Below are positions 15,422 through 23,918 of a stretch of 64,000 bases of DNA, piece by piece. The first letter of the stretch is position 1. Each line of letters opens with the position of its first letter. Source of the DNA: Lysinibacillus pakistanensis (GTDB lineage: Bacteria; Bacillota; Bacilli; Bacillales_A; Planococcaceae); NCBI RefSeq assembly GCF_030123245.1, contig NZ_CP126101.1, positions 3,346,501 through 3,410,500 of the forward strand, in the 5' to 3' direction. Below the pieces are notes generated by a model that had not been told where the DNA came from, ran no database searches, and worked only from the letters and a program-made list of their open reading frames with translations. The translations under genes and the position numbers were made by a program.

Positions 15422-15907
15422 ATGAATAATTCTGCAATCCGTGCATTTGGCATTGCCTTATTTCTTGTGGGAGCTTTGATAGCTTTAGCTACTCGTTTCG
15501 ATTTCAGCATCGGTCTTCCGACAAAGGCCTCCACAAATGGAGAGCAAGTAATGGAACTTCAAAAAAAGCTTGCACAGGCAAATCAAGAAATTGCTTCGTT
15601 AAAGGAGCAAATAAAACAGGTTCCTAAGGAAAATACTGAGAAGCCTAATCCATCTGAATCTATAAATAAATCTGTAGACAGCCCTAAAAATTCGGCTACC
15701 ATGACGCTTCAAATTTATAGTGGCATGGCCCCATATACGGTGGCAAAAAAGCTAGAAGATGGCGGTATCATTGACAATAGTGTGGAGATGGAGCTCTTAC
15801 TTGCCAATGCAAAATACGCACGAAGCTTACAAATAGGTTCCTATGAGGTCAATTCCTCGATGTCCTTAGAGGAAATTGCAAGGCTAATCACAGGAAAAAA
15901 ACAATAA
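15422..15907 (+). CDS. Membrane-anchored protein with an MltG/YceG-type LysM-like domain only
   Basis: 161 residues. N-terminal membrane helix (AFGIALFLVGALIALATRF), a coiled-coil stretch (VMELQKKLAQANQEIASLKE), a Pro/Ser-rich linker, then ~65 residues matching the N-terminal substrate-binding module of MltG: TLQIYSGMAPYTVAKKLEDG, GIIDNSVEMELLL, LQIGSYEVNSSMSLEEIARLITGK. The lytic transglycosylase catalytic domain is absent. It may be a glycan-binding or regulatory partner. ATG 15422 or the TTG before it could start it; GGAGG is 10 bp upstream. Probably co-transcribed with the preceding gene. Confidence 0.72.
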   Translation: MNNSAIRAFGIALFLVGALIALATRFDFSIGLPTKASTNGEQVMELQKKLAQANQEIASLKEQIKQVPKENTEKPNPSESINKSVDSPKNSATMTLQIYSGMAPYTVAKKLEDGGIIDNSVEMELLLANAKYARSLQIGSYEVNSSMSLEEIARLITGKKQ

Positions 15908-15912
15908 ATAAG

Positions 15913-15946
15913 AAAAGGCTGTCAATTAGAGTGACAGCCTTTTCTA
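15913..15946. terminator. Bidirectional terminator between the MltG-like gene and trpG
   Basis: AAAAGGCTGTCA/TGACAGCCTTTT, a 12-bp perfect stem with a seven-base loop, flanked by T on one side and A on the other; it serves both convergent genes. Confidence 0.9.
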
Positions 15947-15952
15947 TTTACT

Positions 15953-16525
15953 TTATGAAATATGATCTAAGAAGGCTTGCATCATAAGACCACCCTCTTC
16001 TGTCCCGATGGATTCTGGATGGAATTGCAGACCAAAAAGCGGATAATTTTTGTGCTGCATTGCCATAATTTCGCCATCATCACTTGCGGTAGCTAAAATT
16101 TTAAAGTCCTCATGTAGAGTACACCTCTCAATAATAAGCGAATGATAGCGCATGACCTCAACTTCATCTTCTAATTGTGCAAATAATCCCGCTTTTTCAT
16201 ATTGAAGTGTAGATAGCTTACCATGCATAATATTTTTAGCCTGCACAATATTGCTTCCGAAAGCCTGACCAATAGCTTGGTGTCCAAGACAAATACCTAA
16301 AATCGGAAACTTTTTATAAAGCTCTTCTACTACTTCCACTGTTATACCTGCATCTACTGGTGTTCCTGGACCAGGGGATAAAATAATCGCCTCTGGCCGC
16401 ATGCTTTCAATATCAGCTACAGTCAGCTCGTCATTACGTACTACTGTTACTTGCTTTCCAAGTATTGATATTTGCTGATATAGATTATAAGTGAAAGAAT
16501 CGTAGTTATCGATTAGTAGAATCAT
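15953..16525 (-). CDS. trpG: Anthranilate synthase glutamine amidotransferase subunit
   Basis: Releases ammonia from glutamine for TrpE. 190 residues of class I amidotransferase: oxyanion motif SPGPGTP (~51), nucleophile elbow GICLGHQAIG (Cys ~79), and the His-Glu pair in FGLQFHPESIGTEEG (~168). ATG overlaps the trpE stop (ATGA). Such subunits often also serve aminodeoxychorismate synthase (PabA), but the Trp T-box and TrpE partner favour tryptophan synthesis. Confidence 0.93.
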   Translation of the reverse strand: MILLIDNYDSFTYNLYQQISILGKQVTVVRNDELTVADIESMRPEAIILSPGPGTPVDAGITVEVVEELYKKFPILGICLGHQAIGQAFGSNIVQAKNIMHGKLSTLQYEKAGLFAQLEDEVEVMRYHSLIIERCTLHEDFKILATASDDGEIMAMQHKNYPLFGLQFHPESIGTEEGGLMMQAFLDHIS

Positions 16526-17907
16526 TTTTTTACCTCCAATAGTGCGCGTGCTTTATTCAATGTTTCCTCGTATTCAGACAATGGTACAGAGTCATACACA
16601 ATACCTGCGCCAGCCTGAACATGAGCACTTTGATCCTTAATAATCATCGTACGAATGGCCAGTGCCAAATCCATATCCCCGGTTGTAGAAATATAACCAA
16701 CTGCTCCAGCGTAGACACCACGCTTCACAGGCTCTAGCTCATTGACAAGCTGCATAGCACGAATTTTCGGTGCACCTGATACTGTACCTGCTGGCAGACA
16801 GGCACGGAGAACATCTAAAACATGCACATCCTCACGTAATTCTCCGATAACCTCTGACACGATATGCATAACATGCTTATAGCGTTCAATATTCATATAC
16901 TTTACAAGCTTTACAGTTCCAATTTTCGAAATTCGACCTAAATCATTTCGACCTAAATCTACTAACATCCGATGTTCAGCAATTTCTTTTTCATCATTTA
17001 ATAAGCCCTCTGCAATAGCATTATCCTGGTCCTCTGTTTGACCTCTAGGCTTTGTGCCCGCGATTGGGTTTGTCGTTACTTTACGATCTTTTACCTTCAC
17101 TAAACTTTCTGGGGATGTTCCCAAAATAGTGTACGTTCCATAGTCCATATAGAACATATAAGGCGAGGGATTAGATGTGCGTAATTGACGATATAAGGCA
17201 AATGGATTTCCAGTAAAGGATGAGGTGAAGCGTTGGGATAAAACAATTTGGAATATATCACCCTTAAGAATATGCTTTTTCGCACGTTCAACTAATGCGA
17301 TAAATTGTTCTTTTGCAATTATCGGCTTGAAATTTAGCTCTCCAAGCTGCATCTCTTTAAACGTCGCTCCAGCGTATAGCTGCTCTTCAATCCGGGTAAT
17401 CTCCTCTTCCATTTCCTCAAGGGAACGCCCGTCAGCAAATAAATCAATAGCCGCCAATGTAATCTCCTGCTTTAAATGATCAAACACAATAAATGTATCA
17501 TAGAAAAAGATATGGACGTCCGGCATTTCTAAATCATCCTGTAAGTATTCACCTATTCTCTCAGTATAAAAAGCAGTTTCATATCCAAAGAAACCAATGG
17601 CGCCCCCAAAAAAGGCAAAAGGATAGTGCTCTTGATGGAACGGCATTACCTGCTTTAATTTTGCAAGTACATTCTCGCTTCCCTTTTCGATATGAAGATC
17701 TTTAGTAAAAGTATAACCATCCCTATCGCCAAATAATTCTGCAATTGGGTTAACGGCAATAAATGAGTATCGACCACTCTCCTCATGCTTGGCAGATGAT
17801 TCGAATAGCATTTTATGCTTTCCTTCAAGTGATTGATAAACGGAAATTGGCGTCATCATATCCCCTTGCAATACCTTCATGGTATACGTTCTAAGCTCAA
17901 CTGTCAT
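16522..17907 (-). CDS. trpE: Anthranilate synthase component I
   Basis: Converts chorismate plus ammonia to anthranilate. 461 residues with the N-terminal feedback region (MLFESS, equivalent to the Trp-sensing LLESS; NPSPYMFY) and the chorismate-binding core: PIAGTKPRG (Ala rather than the Lys of PabB's PIKGT), DEKEIAEHRMLVDLGRND, and AGTVSGAPKIRAM. Those residues mark it as TrpE, not PabB. ATG 17907 has AAGGAGAG upstream. Only trpE and trpG are here, so the other trp genes must be elsewhere. Confidence 0.94.
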   Translation of the reverse strand: MTVELRTYTMKVLQGDMMTPISVYQSLEGKHKMLFESSAKHEESGRYSFIAVNPIAELFGDRDGYTFTKDLHIEKGSENVLAKLKQVMPFHQEHYPFAFFGGAIGFFGYETAFYTERIGEYLQDDLEMPDVHIFFYDTFIVFDHLKQEITLAAIDLFADGRSLEEMEEEITRIEEQLYAGATFKEMQLGELNFKPIIAKEQFIALVERAKKHILKGDIFQIVLSQRFTSSFTGNPFALYRQLRTSNPSPYMFYMDYGTYTILGTSPESLVKVKDRKVTTNPIAGTKPRGQTEDQDNAIAEGLLNDEKEIAEHRMLVDLGRNDLGRISKIGTVKLVKYMNIERYKHVMHIVSEVIGELREDVHVLDVLRACLPAGTVSGAPKIRAMQLVNELEPVKRGVYAGAVGYISTTGDMDLALAIRTMIIKDQSAHVQAGAGIVYDSVPLSEYEETLNKARALLEVKK

Positions 17908-17957
17908 AATTCTCTCTCCTTCTCTAGGCTCTACTCTTCTACACCATAAAACATAGC

Positions 17958-18051
17958 TTAATTGTAACGGATTTTTTCGAGCTCACTCGAAAAGCCCCTC
18001 TTCAGCATTCAACTTCCCCACTTTAGAGATGGGGGTTTTTGCTGATTCAAG
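17958..18051 (-). repeat. Dispersed hairpin-rich repeat, partial copy B, in the trpE leader
   Basis: On the minus strand, CCCCCATCTCTAAAGTGGGG followed by AAGTTGAATGCTG and GAAGAGGGGCTTTTCGAGTG matches the block order of copy A (hairpin, then GAAGAGGAGCTTTTCGAGCG and AGCTCGAA). It lies between the T-box terminator and the trpE start codon, so it is transcribed in the trpE 5' UTR. Confidence 0.65.
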
Positions 18052-18290
18052 AAAAAAAGGCCTTTCCATCACAAAAGGACGGAAAAGCCGTGGTGCCACC
18101 TTCATTGGTCTCCTAAAAGACCCACTCTAAGCCTTATAACGTAGGCAGACGCTAATCCATACTTTTTTCAGGATTAGAGCTCCGAAGTCCATTCGCCATT
18201 CATTTGCACTAGTTTCCACCGACCACTAGCTCTCTATAACAAATAATAATAGCTACTACTCTTCATCAAAGCTGATTACTCACCTACATT
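18052..18290 (-). promoter_or_regulatory. T-box riboswitch, tRNA-Trp specific
   Basis: Minus strand: Stem I with a GATGAAG/CTTC base and specifier loop, then AAGGTGGCACCACG (18089-18102), the canonical T-box, and a terminator (GGCTTTTCCGTC/GATGGAAAGGCC, seven T, 18052-18088). The specifier triplet before the closing CTTC reads TGG (18189-18191), the Trp codon. The acceptor-binding bases UGGC imply discriminator G73, as in bacterial tRNA-Trp. Uncharged tRNA-Trp should allow read-through into trpE-trpG. Confidence 0.92.
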
Positions 18291-18317
18291 GTAAACCAAA
18301 AAAACTAACAATTCAAA

Positions 18318-19391
18318 TTATTTTTTAGTCCCAAACCATTCTTCATCTGTTGGATTTATTAATACAATTTGTAGTTCCTCAACGATTTGACGAATTGCAA
18401 ATAAAATATCCTGACGTACATCTAGCATGACAGCCGTGTCATTGCTTGCCACATAAAAACGTACAAGGACACGGTAATAGCTAGGATAAAATTCATCGAT
18501 AAAGACATGAATCATTTCCTTTTCAGTCTTATTATGCAAATAAATTTCTTTTTGAATGGCACTTAAGGCACCTCGTATGGATTCTTCCTCATTTTCAGTA
18601 GAAACATATAAAAAATGCTCACATTTTCGTTTTTCTCGTCTTGATAAATTATAGATTGGACGATTGACCAAATAAGAGTTCGGTACATATACAAGTCCTT
18701 TATCACCTGTTTGAATCAACGTACTGCGAAGATTAATATCCTCAATGGTTCCCTCAATTTTTTGGTCCTCTGTTGCAATCCAATCGCCAATTTTAAAGGG
18801 GTTATCCAAAGCCACTGACATTCCACCAAAAACATGTGCTAGCGTATCACGAATACCAAAGGCAATTGCTACACCAGTTAAACCAATACCTGTTAAAAAG
18901 CCATTTAAGTTAAAGTCCCAAAAGGAAGCAATGGTAAACATAGCAAAAATCATGATGAGCACTTTTCCTATACGAAGAAAAAACGGTAATAGGACATTCG
19001 CTTCCTCTTCACCATTTAATGGCAAAGGTTGTTTTGTATAAAAGTTCAAAACATCGTATACCCCTTTGAAAGCGAAGAAAACAATAATCGACAACACAAA
19101 GTTTTTGGACGCTTTATGTGTGAATAATGGCACATCTATCAAATAGGATAAGCTGATTACAATAACGGAAGCCATAAATGCGTAGCGAATCGCTTTATTA
19201 AATTGTGCCAGCACCGTTGCCTGAAAATTACGCTGTCGATTTTCTAAAAATACAACAATACGATTAATAATTTTCTTTATAACAAAATACTGAAAGAGCC
19301 ATCCAATACCACAGAGAGCGATGGCTATAATTACATCCATCCACGTTAGAATTGTAACACTGGGTGGTATTAACCATTTCAATAAATCCAT
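18318..19391 (-). CDS. MscS-family mechanosensitive ion channel
   Basis: 357 residues. Four N-terminal membrane segments; the pore helix and beta domain are plain: LTGIGLTGVAIAFGIRDTLAHVFGGMSVALDNPFKIGDWI, then GTIEDINLRSTLIQTGDKGLVYVPNSYLVNRPIYN. The C-terminal alpha/beta vestibule ends NPTDEEWFGTKK. Predicted to open on membrane tension and release solutes during osmotic downshift. It stands alone between the trp leader and the vWA-like gene. Confidence 0.92.
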   Translation of the reverse strand: MDLLKWLIPPSVTILTWMDVIIAIALCGIGWLFQYFVIKKIINRIVVFLENRQRNFQATVLAQFNKAIRYAFMASVIVISLSYLIDVPLFTHKASKNFVLSIIVFFAFKGVYDVLNFYTKQPLPLNGEEEANVLLPFFLRIGKVLIMIFAMFTIASFWDFNLNGFLTGIGLTGVAIAFGIRDTLAHVFGGMSVALDNPFKIGDWIATEDQKIEGTIEDINLRSTLIQTGDKGLVYVPNSYLVNRPIYNLSRREKRKCEHFLYVSTENEEESIRGALSAIQKEIYLHNKTEKEMIHVFIDEFYPSYYRVLVRFYVASNDTAVMLDVRQDILFAIRQIVEELQIVLINPTDEEWFGTKK

Positions 19392-19462
19392 ATTTTTCTC
19401 CTCTAATTACTATGTATATGCACACAATAAGAGCCAATCACCTTAAAGATCAGCTCTCATCG

Positions 19463-20335
19463 TTATTGAATAGCATCATCCGCAAAGATGGCCTTATTGG
19501 CAAACCAAAATTGCTGCTCATTAAAATTATGCTCATGCATAGCGATAACTGAAAATTCAGCGTAATATTTCTTTTTCATTTCCTCTAGCATTGTTTTAGT
19601 TTGCTTTCCAACTAGATGCTGTCCATCAATAGGCCTTCCTTCAGTGAAGATAATAATATCTGCTTCACTGCAATGTTGATTTTCCTGTAGCAAGCCTTTA
19701 ACAAAGTGTAATACGGGCAGTATTGCAGCTTCTCCCTTTGCTTTGTATTCCATAAAATCCTTAAAATCAGATAAATTCAAATGACCATTTTCAAAGCGAT
19801 AGTGTACATGAATTTGATAGTCGTAGGGGACAATATACAAATCTCTTTGCTCACGATGTGCACTCATAAATAATGGTAAAATCATACTTTTACAAAGCTC
19901 TGTATAGGCTTCCATACCCGTTGTTTGTTCAAGACAGATAATGATTGGACCAGGATCTTTTTTATACTCATTAAAAGGAACATATAGGATATTCCCTTTT
20001 TTTCTTGTTTGATGCTTTAGCTTATGGCGTCTTACTTCCTCCCACTTATGCTCATAATATAAGCGCTGTTCTTTCCCATTGGCTAATCGCTCTGCTTGCT
20101 CAATCGTTGGTATATTTTCTTGAATTTCTTGCATGATATCTGCCAATTCAAGTGCAAATGCTGCCATATTTCGTAATGCTTCACTTTTGTAAAAATAATC
20201 AATAAAATAATGCTGTTCCTTGTCACTTAATTCTTCTAGATGTAAGTTTTCATATAGAAAGCGTAAATAGTCACGCAGCTCTGACGTGATTTCAATAGCA
20301 AATTTTTCTATGAGTGAATCTACAGCGTCTTTCAC
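19463..20335 (-). CDS. vWA-like domain protein with degenerate metal site
   Basis: About 290 residues from GTG 20335 (AAGGAGG 9 bp upstream). The N-terminal half is helical and charged. The C-terminal half from ~130 reads as a von Willebrand A fold related to ViaA/YehP proteins: GPIIICLEQTTGM (strand 1 plus the MIDAS position), a helix (ELCKSMILPLFMSAHRE), RDLYIVPYD, and ADIIIFTEGRP. The canonical D-x-S-x-S is replaced by E-Q-T-T-G, so metal binding is doubtful. No AAA+ partner of the MoxR/RavA type is adjacent. Function unknown. Confidence 0.65.
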   Translation of the reverse strand: MKDAVDSLIEKFAIEITSELRDYLRFLYENLHLEELSDKEQHYFIDYFYKSEALRNMAAFALELADIMQEIQENIPTIEQAERLANGKEQRLYYEHKWEEVRRHKLKHQTRKKGNILYVPFNEYKKDPGPIIICLEQTTGMEAYTELCKSMILPLFMSAHREQRDLYIVPYDYQIHVHYRFENGHLNLSDFKDFMEYKAKGEAAILPVLHFVKGLLQENQHCSEADIIIFTEGRPIDGQHLVGKQTKTMLEEMKKKYYAEFSVIAMHEHNFNEQQFWFANKAIFADDAIQ

Positions 20336-20471
20336 GAAGCAGCACCTCCTTCGCACATTTATTTAAATAATGTCTATAGTATAACCAAAATAATTTTTTG
20401 ACAATACAAATCCACCCAAATATTTGACGCAAATTTGGCAAACAATGTTGCTGCTATCACATTATTTGCAT

Positions 20472-20502
20472 AAAAAAAGAAGAGCTTATTGCTAGCTCTT
20501 CG
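20472..20502 (-). terminator. Intrinsic terminator after phoU (end of pst operon)
   Basis: Minus strand GAAGAGCT/AGCTCTTC-type stem with a short AT loop and seven T, directly after the phoU stop. Confidence 0.88.
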
Positions 20503-20507
20503 CTTCA

Positions 20508-21167
20508 TTAATTATTTAATTCATAATGTTTGCCTTTTACTAAGTAAAATAAGTGTTCAGCAATATTTGTGGCATGATCCGCTGAGCGCTCTAAATGTCG
20601 GCACACAAAGGTTAGGTGTGTGATTTGGGAAATATGAGATGGATTTTCAGCTCCTGCACGAAGTAAAAGAGTGATTGTTGCGCCATATAAATCATCGATA
20701 TAATCATCTAATTCTGCAATTTCTTTAGCATGAACCGTATCTTCCTCAGTAAAGGCTTTAATAACACTCTCTAGCATCTCTACTGTTTTATTACACATCG
20801 TTTGTAAATTCGTAGTAGAAAAGACTAACGGCTCTTTTCCAATGCGGATTGTCTCTTTGGCAATATTAACTGCATAATCGCCTACTCGTTCCATATCAGA
20901 GGCAGCCTTCACTAATACCATAAGACGACGTAAATCAGTAGCTACAGGCTGCTGCTTGGCAATCAACAATATCACATGATCATTAATGGCTTCCTCAAGT
21001 CGATTAATCACTAAATCATCTTCAAGAATTTTTAGGGATTTTTCTAAATCTTGCTCTATTAATGCTTGAAATGCTAGCTTTAAAGCATTGATGCTACTCG
21101 TAGCAATCTCAACAAATTGCGCCTGCACTTCTTTTAATTCCTGCTCAAAACGTTCACGTACGACCAT
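20508..21167 (-). CDS. phoU: Phosphate transport regulator PhoU
   Basis: 219 residues from ATG 21167 (AAGGAGGAG upstream; the frame is open further but inside pstB). Two PhoU three-helix repeats: RFEQELKEVQAQFVEIA and DLRRLMVLVKAASDMERVGDYAVNIAKE in the first, ICRHLERSADHATNIAEH-type sequence in the second, with the conserved E-R-x-x-D-x-A metal cluster in each. It damps PhoPR signalling and Pst uptake when phosphate is plentiful. Last gene of pstSCAB-phoU; B. subtilis lacks phoU at this spot. Confidence 0.94.
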   Translation of the reverse strand: MVVRERFEQELKEVQAQFVEIATSSINALKLAFQALIEQDLEKSLKILEDDLVINRLEEAINDHVILLIAKQQPVATDLRRLMVLVKAASDMERVGDYAVNIAKETIRIGKEPLVFSTTNLQTMCNKTVEMLESVIKAFTEEDTVHAKEIAELDDYIDDLYGATITLLLRAGAENPSHISQITHLTFVCRHLERSADHATNIAEHLFYLVKGKHYELNN

Positions 21168-21180
21168 TCTTGACTCCTCC

Positions 21181-22014
21181 TTAACCGAAACGACCGGATA
21201 TATAATCTTCAGTACGTTGATCTGCAGGTGTCTGGAAGATAACGTCTGTTTTATCGTATTCAACAACCTCTCCACTTAAGAAAAATGCTGTACGATCAGA
21301 AATTCGTGCCGCTTGCTGCATATTATGTGTAACGATGACAATTGAGTAATCCTTTTTCAGCTCTTGAACAAGTTCCTCCACTTTTAATGTCGAAATAGGG
21401 TCAAGTGCGGATGTAGGCTCATCCATTAAAATAACATCTGGTTCAATCGCTAAACAACGAGCAATACAAATACGCTGTTGCTGACCTCCCGATAAGCCAT
21501 ATGCATTTTGATTTAAACGATCCTTTACCTCATCCCAAATCGCCGCACCTCGTAATGATTTTTCAACAATTTCGTCAAGAATCTTTTTATTTTTAATACC
21601 GTGGATGCGCGGACCGTAGGCAATATTATCATAAATAGATTTAGGGAATGGGTTTGGCTTCTGGAATACCATCCCTACACGAGTACGTAATTCCTCAACT
21701 GTATAGCTTTTGTCTAAAATATTTCGTTCACGATAGACAATTTCTCCAGATGTGCGTACGATTGGCACTAGTTCTACCATTCGATTTAACGTTTTTAAAT
21801 ACGTAGATTTACCACAACCTGAAGGACCAATAATAGCAGTTACTTCATTTTCATAGATGCTTAAATTGACATCTTTTAAGCCATGATGATCTCCATACCA
21901 TAAGTTTAAATTACGTGTATCATATACTATATTTTTAGCCACATCAGCCGAAAGCTTAGAAGCCGTTTGAATCGATTTGACAACTGATTTTTCCTCTTGA
22001 AAATCTAGTACCAT
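21181..22014 (-). CDS. pstB: Phosphate ABC transporter ATP-binding protein
   Basis: 277 residues. Walker [18 protein letters not shown] (~62), the PstB-typical [18 protein letters not shown]-loop, signature [16 protein letters not shown], Walker [14 protein letters not shown] and the switch His in [11 protein letters not shown]. An N-terminal extension of about 25 residues precedes the usual start, but GAGGTG before ATG 22014 supports it. Energises the PstCA channel. Confidence 0.96.
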   Translation of the reverse strand: MVLDFQEEKSVVKSIQTASKLSADVAKNIVYDTRNLNLWYGDHHGLKDVNLSIYENEVTAIIGPSGCGKSTYLKTLNRMVELVPIVRTSGEIVYRERNILDKSYTVEELRTRVGMVFQKPNPFPKSIYDNIAYGPRIHGIKNKKILDEIVEKSLRGAAIWDEVKDRLNQNAYGLSGGQQQRICIARCLAIEPDVILMDEPTSALDPISTLKVEELVQELKKDYSIVIVTHNMQQAARISDRTAFFLSGEVVEYDKTDVIFQTPADQRTEDYISGRFG

Positions 22015-22026
22015 AAGGTCACCTCA

Positions 22027-22905
22027 TTAATAACGTTTTTGGAATTTATTTCGAATAAAGATTGCAATAGAGTTCATCAATAAAAGCACTGACATCAAGA
22101 CTAAAATACCGGCTGCCGCAACATATTGAAAAGCCTCTTGTGGACGTTTTGCCCAATCATAAATTTGCATTGGTAACGCAGTAAATTGACTCAATAAACC
22201 ATTTGGTAAAAATTGCAAAATAACAGGAATTCCAATAACAACAAGTGGTGCTGTTTCACCTATGGCACGAGATAAGGCTAAAATACTCCCTGTTAAAATT
22301 CCTGGAATAGCTGCTGGAAGAACAACTCGTAAAATCGTTTGCCATTTTGTTGCACCCATTCCATATGAAGCTTCACGTTGCTCATTAGGCACTGCGCGGA
22401 TTGCCTCCTGTGCTGCCACAATGATTACTGGCAATATTAATAAGCTCATTGTAAATCCTGCTGCTAAAATACTTTTTCCTAATTCCATCATACGAACGAA
22501 AATTGTTAACCCTAATAAACCAAAAACAATGGAAGGCACACCTGCTAAATTGGAGATATTCATTCGAATAAAGTCGTTTAGCCTATTTTTCTTTGCATAT
22601 TCTTCTAAATAAATAGCTGTTCCTACTCCCAAAATAATGGATACTGGTGCAACAACTGCCATTAACCAAAGGGAACCTACAAGAGCCGCTTTAATACCCG
22701 CCTTATCAGCGAAACGAGATGCAAAGTTTGTTAAAAAATCAATATTTAAATAGTCTATGCCCTGTGTCACGATACGGTAAAGCAAAATGGCTAGCGTCAC
22801 GAGTGCAAAGGTAGTTGCTAAGAAAAATAAGATCTTCCAGACTTTATTGGCTGAAATACGCTTTGTCATTCGTTTCATGACAACTGTGTCATTGATATAG
22901 CGCAT
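22027..22905 (-). CDS. pstA: Phosphate ABC transporter permease PstA
   Basis: 292 residues with six membrane helices; the permease EAA loop reads EASYGMGATKWQTILRVVLPAAIPGI. ATG 22905 has GGGAGG 9 bp upstream and starts 1 bp after the pstC stop. Forms the inner-membrane channel with PstC. Confidence 0.95.
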   Translation of the reverse strand: MRYINDTVVMKRMTKRISANKVWKILFFLATTFALVTLAILLYRIVTQGIDYLNIDFLTNFASRFADKAGIKAALVGSLWLMAVVAPVSIILGVGTAIYLEEYAKKNRLNDFIRMNISNLAGVPSIVFGLLGLTIFVRMMELGKSILAAGFTMSLLILPVIIVAAQEAIRAVPNEQREASYGMGATKWQTILRVVLPAAIPGILTGSILALSRAIGETAPLVVIGIPVILQFLPNGLLSQFTALPMQIYDWAKRPQEAFQYVAAAGILVLMSVLLLMNSIAIFIRNKFQKRY

Positions 22906-22906
22906 G

Positions 22907-23854
22907 CTAGTAAACCTCCCTGAAGCGTTTCGAAATATAGTGAGCTAATAAATTCATCACTAATGTAAAAATGAATAATGTGAATCCAACAGAATAAATA
23001 GAGTAATAAATAGTTGTACCATAACCAGCATCACCAGTAGAAACTTGTACAATATAAGCAGTCATGGTTTGAATGGAGTCAGTCACATCTAAATCAAATT
23101 TTGGTGTTGAACCACCAGCAAGCGATACAATCATAGTCTCACCAATTGCCCGGGAAATAGCCAGAACAACTGAAGCGATAATTCCTGATAATGCTGCAGG
23201 TAATACAACTTTAATGGCAACCTCAAACTTAGTTGCCCCAAGAGCCAATGCACCTTCTCGCATGCTATTTGGAACAGAGGACATTGCATCTTCTGATAGA
23301 GATGTTATCATTGGTAAAATCATAATTCCTACAACTATCCCAGGACTTAGGGCATTAAAAAGTTTAAGGCCTGGTACAATTTCTTGTAATAAAGGTGTTA
23401 CAAATGTTAGAGCAAAGAAGCCGTAAACAATTGTTGGTACTCCTGCTAATACCTCTAAAATAGGCTTCACTGTACGTCTAGTTTTTTCACTCGCATATTC
23501 ACTTAAGTAAATAGCCGAAGCAATGCCAAATGGTACTGCTACAACTACTGCTATTAATGTAACTTTCATCGTTCCAGCAATTAATGGTAGTATCCCAAAT
23601 AACGGTTCCTTCCCTGAAAATGGTAACCACTGTGTACCAAAAAGGAAATCCGTAATCGAAACACGTTTAAAGAATTCAAACGTTTCAAAAATAAGGGTGA
23701 AAACAATGCCAAACGTTGTCAATATAGAAATAAGGGCTGCAGAAAATAATAGAGCTGGCATCGCTTTTTCCACTATTTTCTTTGTTTTATGATTGCGCGA
23801 ATTTGCAATTAATTGCTGCACAGATGATGTCTTATTTTCCTTTTGAGAAACCAT
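22907..23854 (-). CDS. pstC: Phosphate ABC transporter permease PstC
   Basis: 315 residues with six membrane helices and the EAA loop REGALALGATKFEVAIKVVLPAALSGI. The WLPFSGKEPLFGILPLIAGT region in the first periplasmic loop is typical of PstC. Starts ATGGTTTC with AAAGGAG upstream. Separated from pstS by a strong hairpin. Confidence 0.95.
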   Translation of the reverse strand: MVSQKENKTSSVQQLIANSRNHKTKKIVEKAMPALLFSAALISILTTFGIVFTLIFETFEFFKRVSITDFLFGTQWLPFSGKEPLFGILPLIAGTMKVTLIAVVVAVPFGIASAIYLSEYASEKTRRTVKPILEVLAGVPTIVYGFFALTFVTPLLQEIVPGLKLFNALSPGIVVGIMILPMITSLSEDAMSSVPNSMREGALALGATKFEVAIKVVLPAALSGIIASVVLAISRAIGETMIVSLAGGSTPKFDLDVTDSIQTMTAYIVQVSTGDAGYGTTIYYSIYSVGFTLFIFTLVMNLLAHYISKRFREVY

Positions 23855-23873
23855 GGGGTGCTCCTTTCAAATA

Positions 23874-23906
23874 AGAGAGGGAAAGAGCATACATCTCTTT
23901 CCCTCT
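23874..23906 (-). promoter_or_regulatory. Stem-loop between pstS and pstC
   Basis: Minus strand AGAGGGAAAGAG/CTCTTTCCCTCT, a perfect 12-bp stem with an eight-base loop. It is followed by CTTATTTG, not a T-run, so it is unlikely to be a full terminator. A stabilising or processing hairpin that keeps pstS mRNA more abundant than the distal genes is the likely role (inference; known for pst operons). Confidence 0.75.
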
Positions 23907-23918
23907 ATGCATGTCTAC

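Noticed and set aside
16522..17907. Aminodeoxychorismate synthase (PabB) instead of TrpE
   Set aside because: PIAGT rather than PIKGT, the feedback motif and the Trp-specific T-box point to anthranilate synthase.
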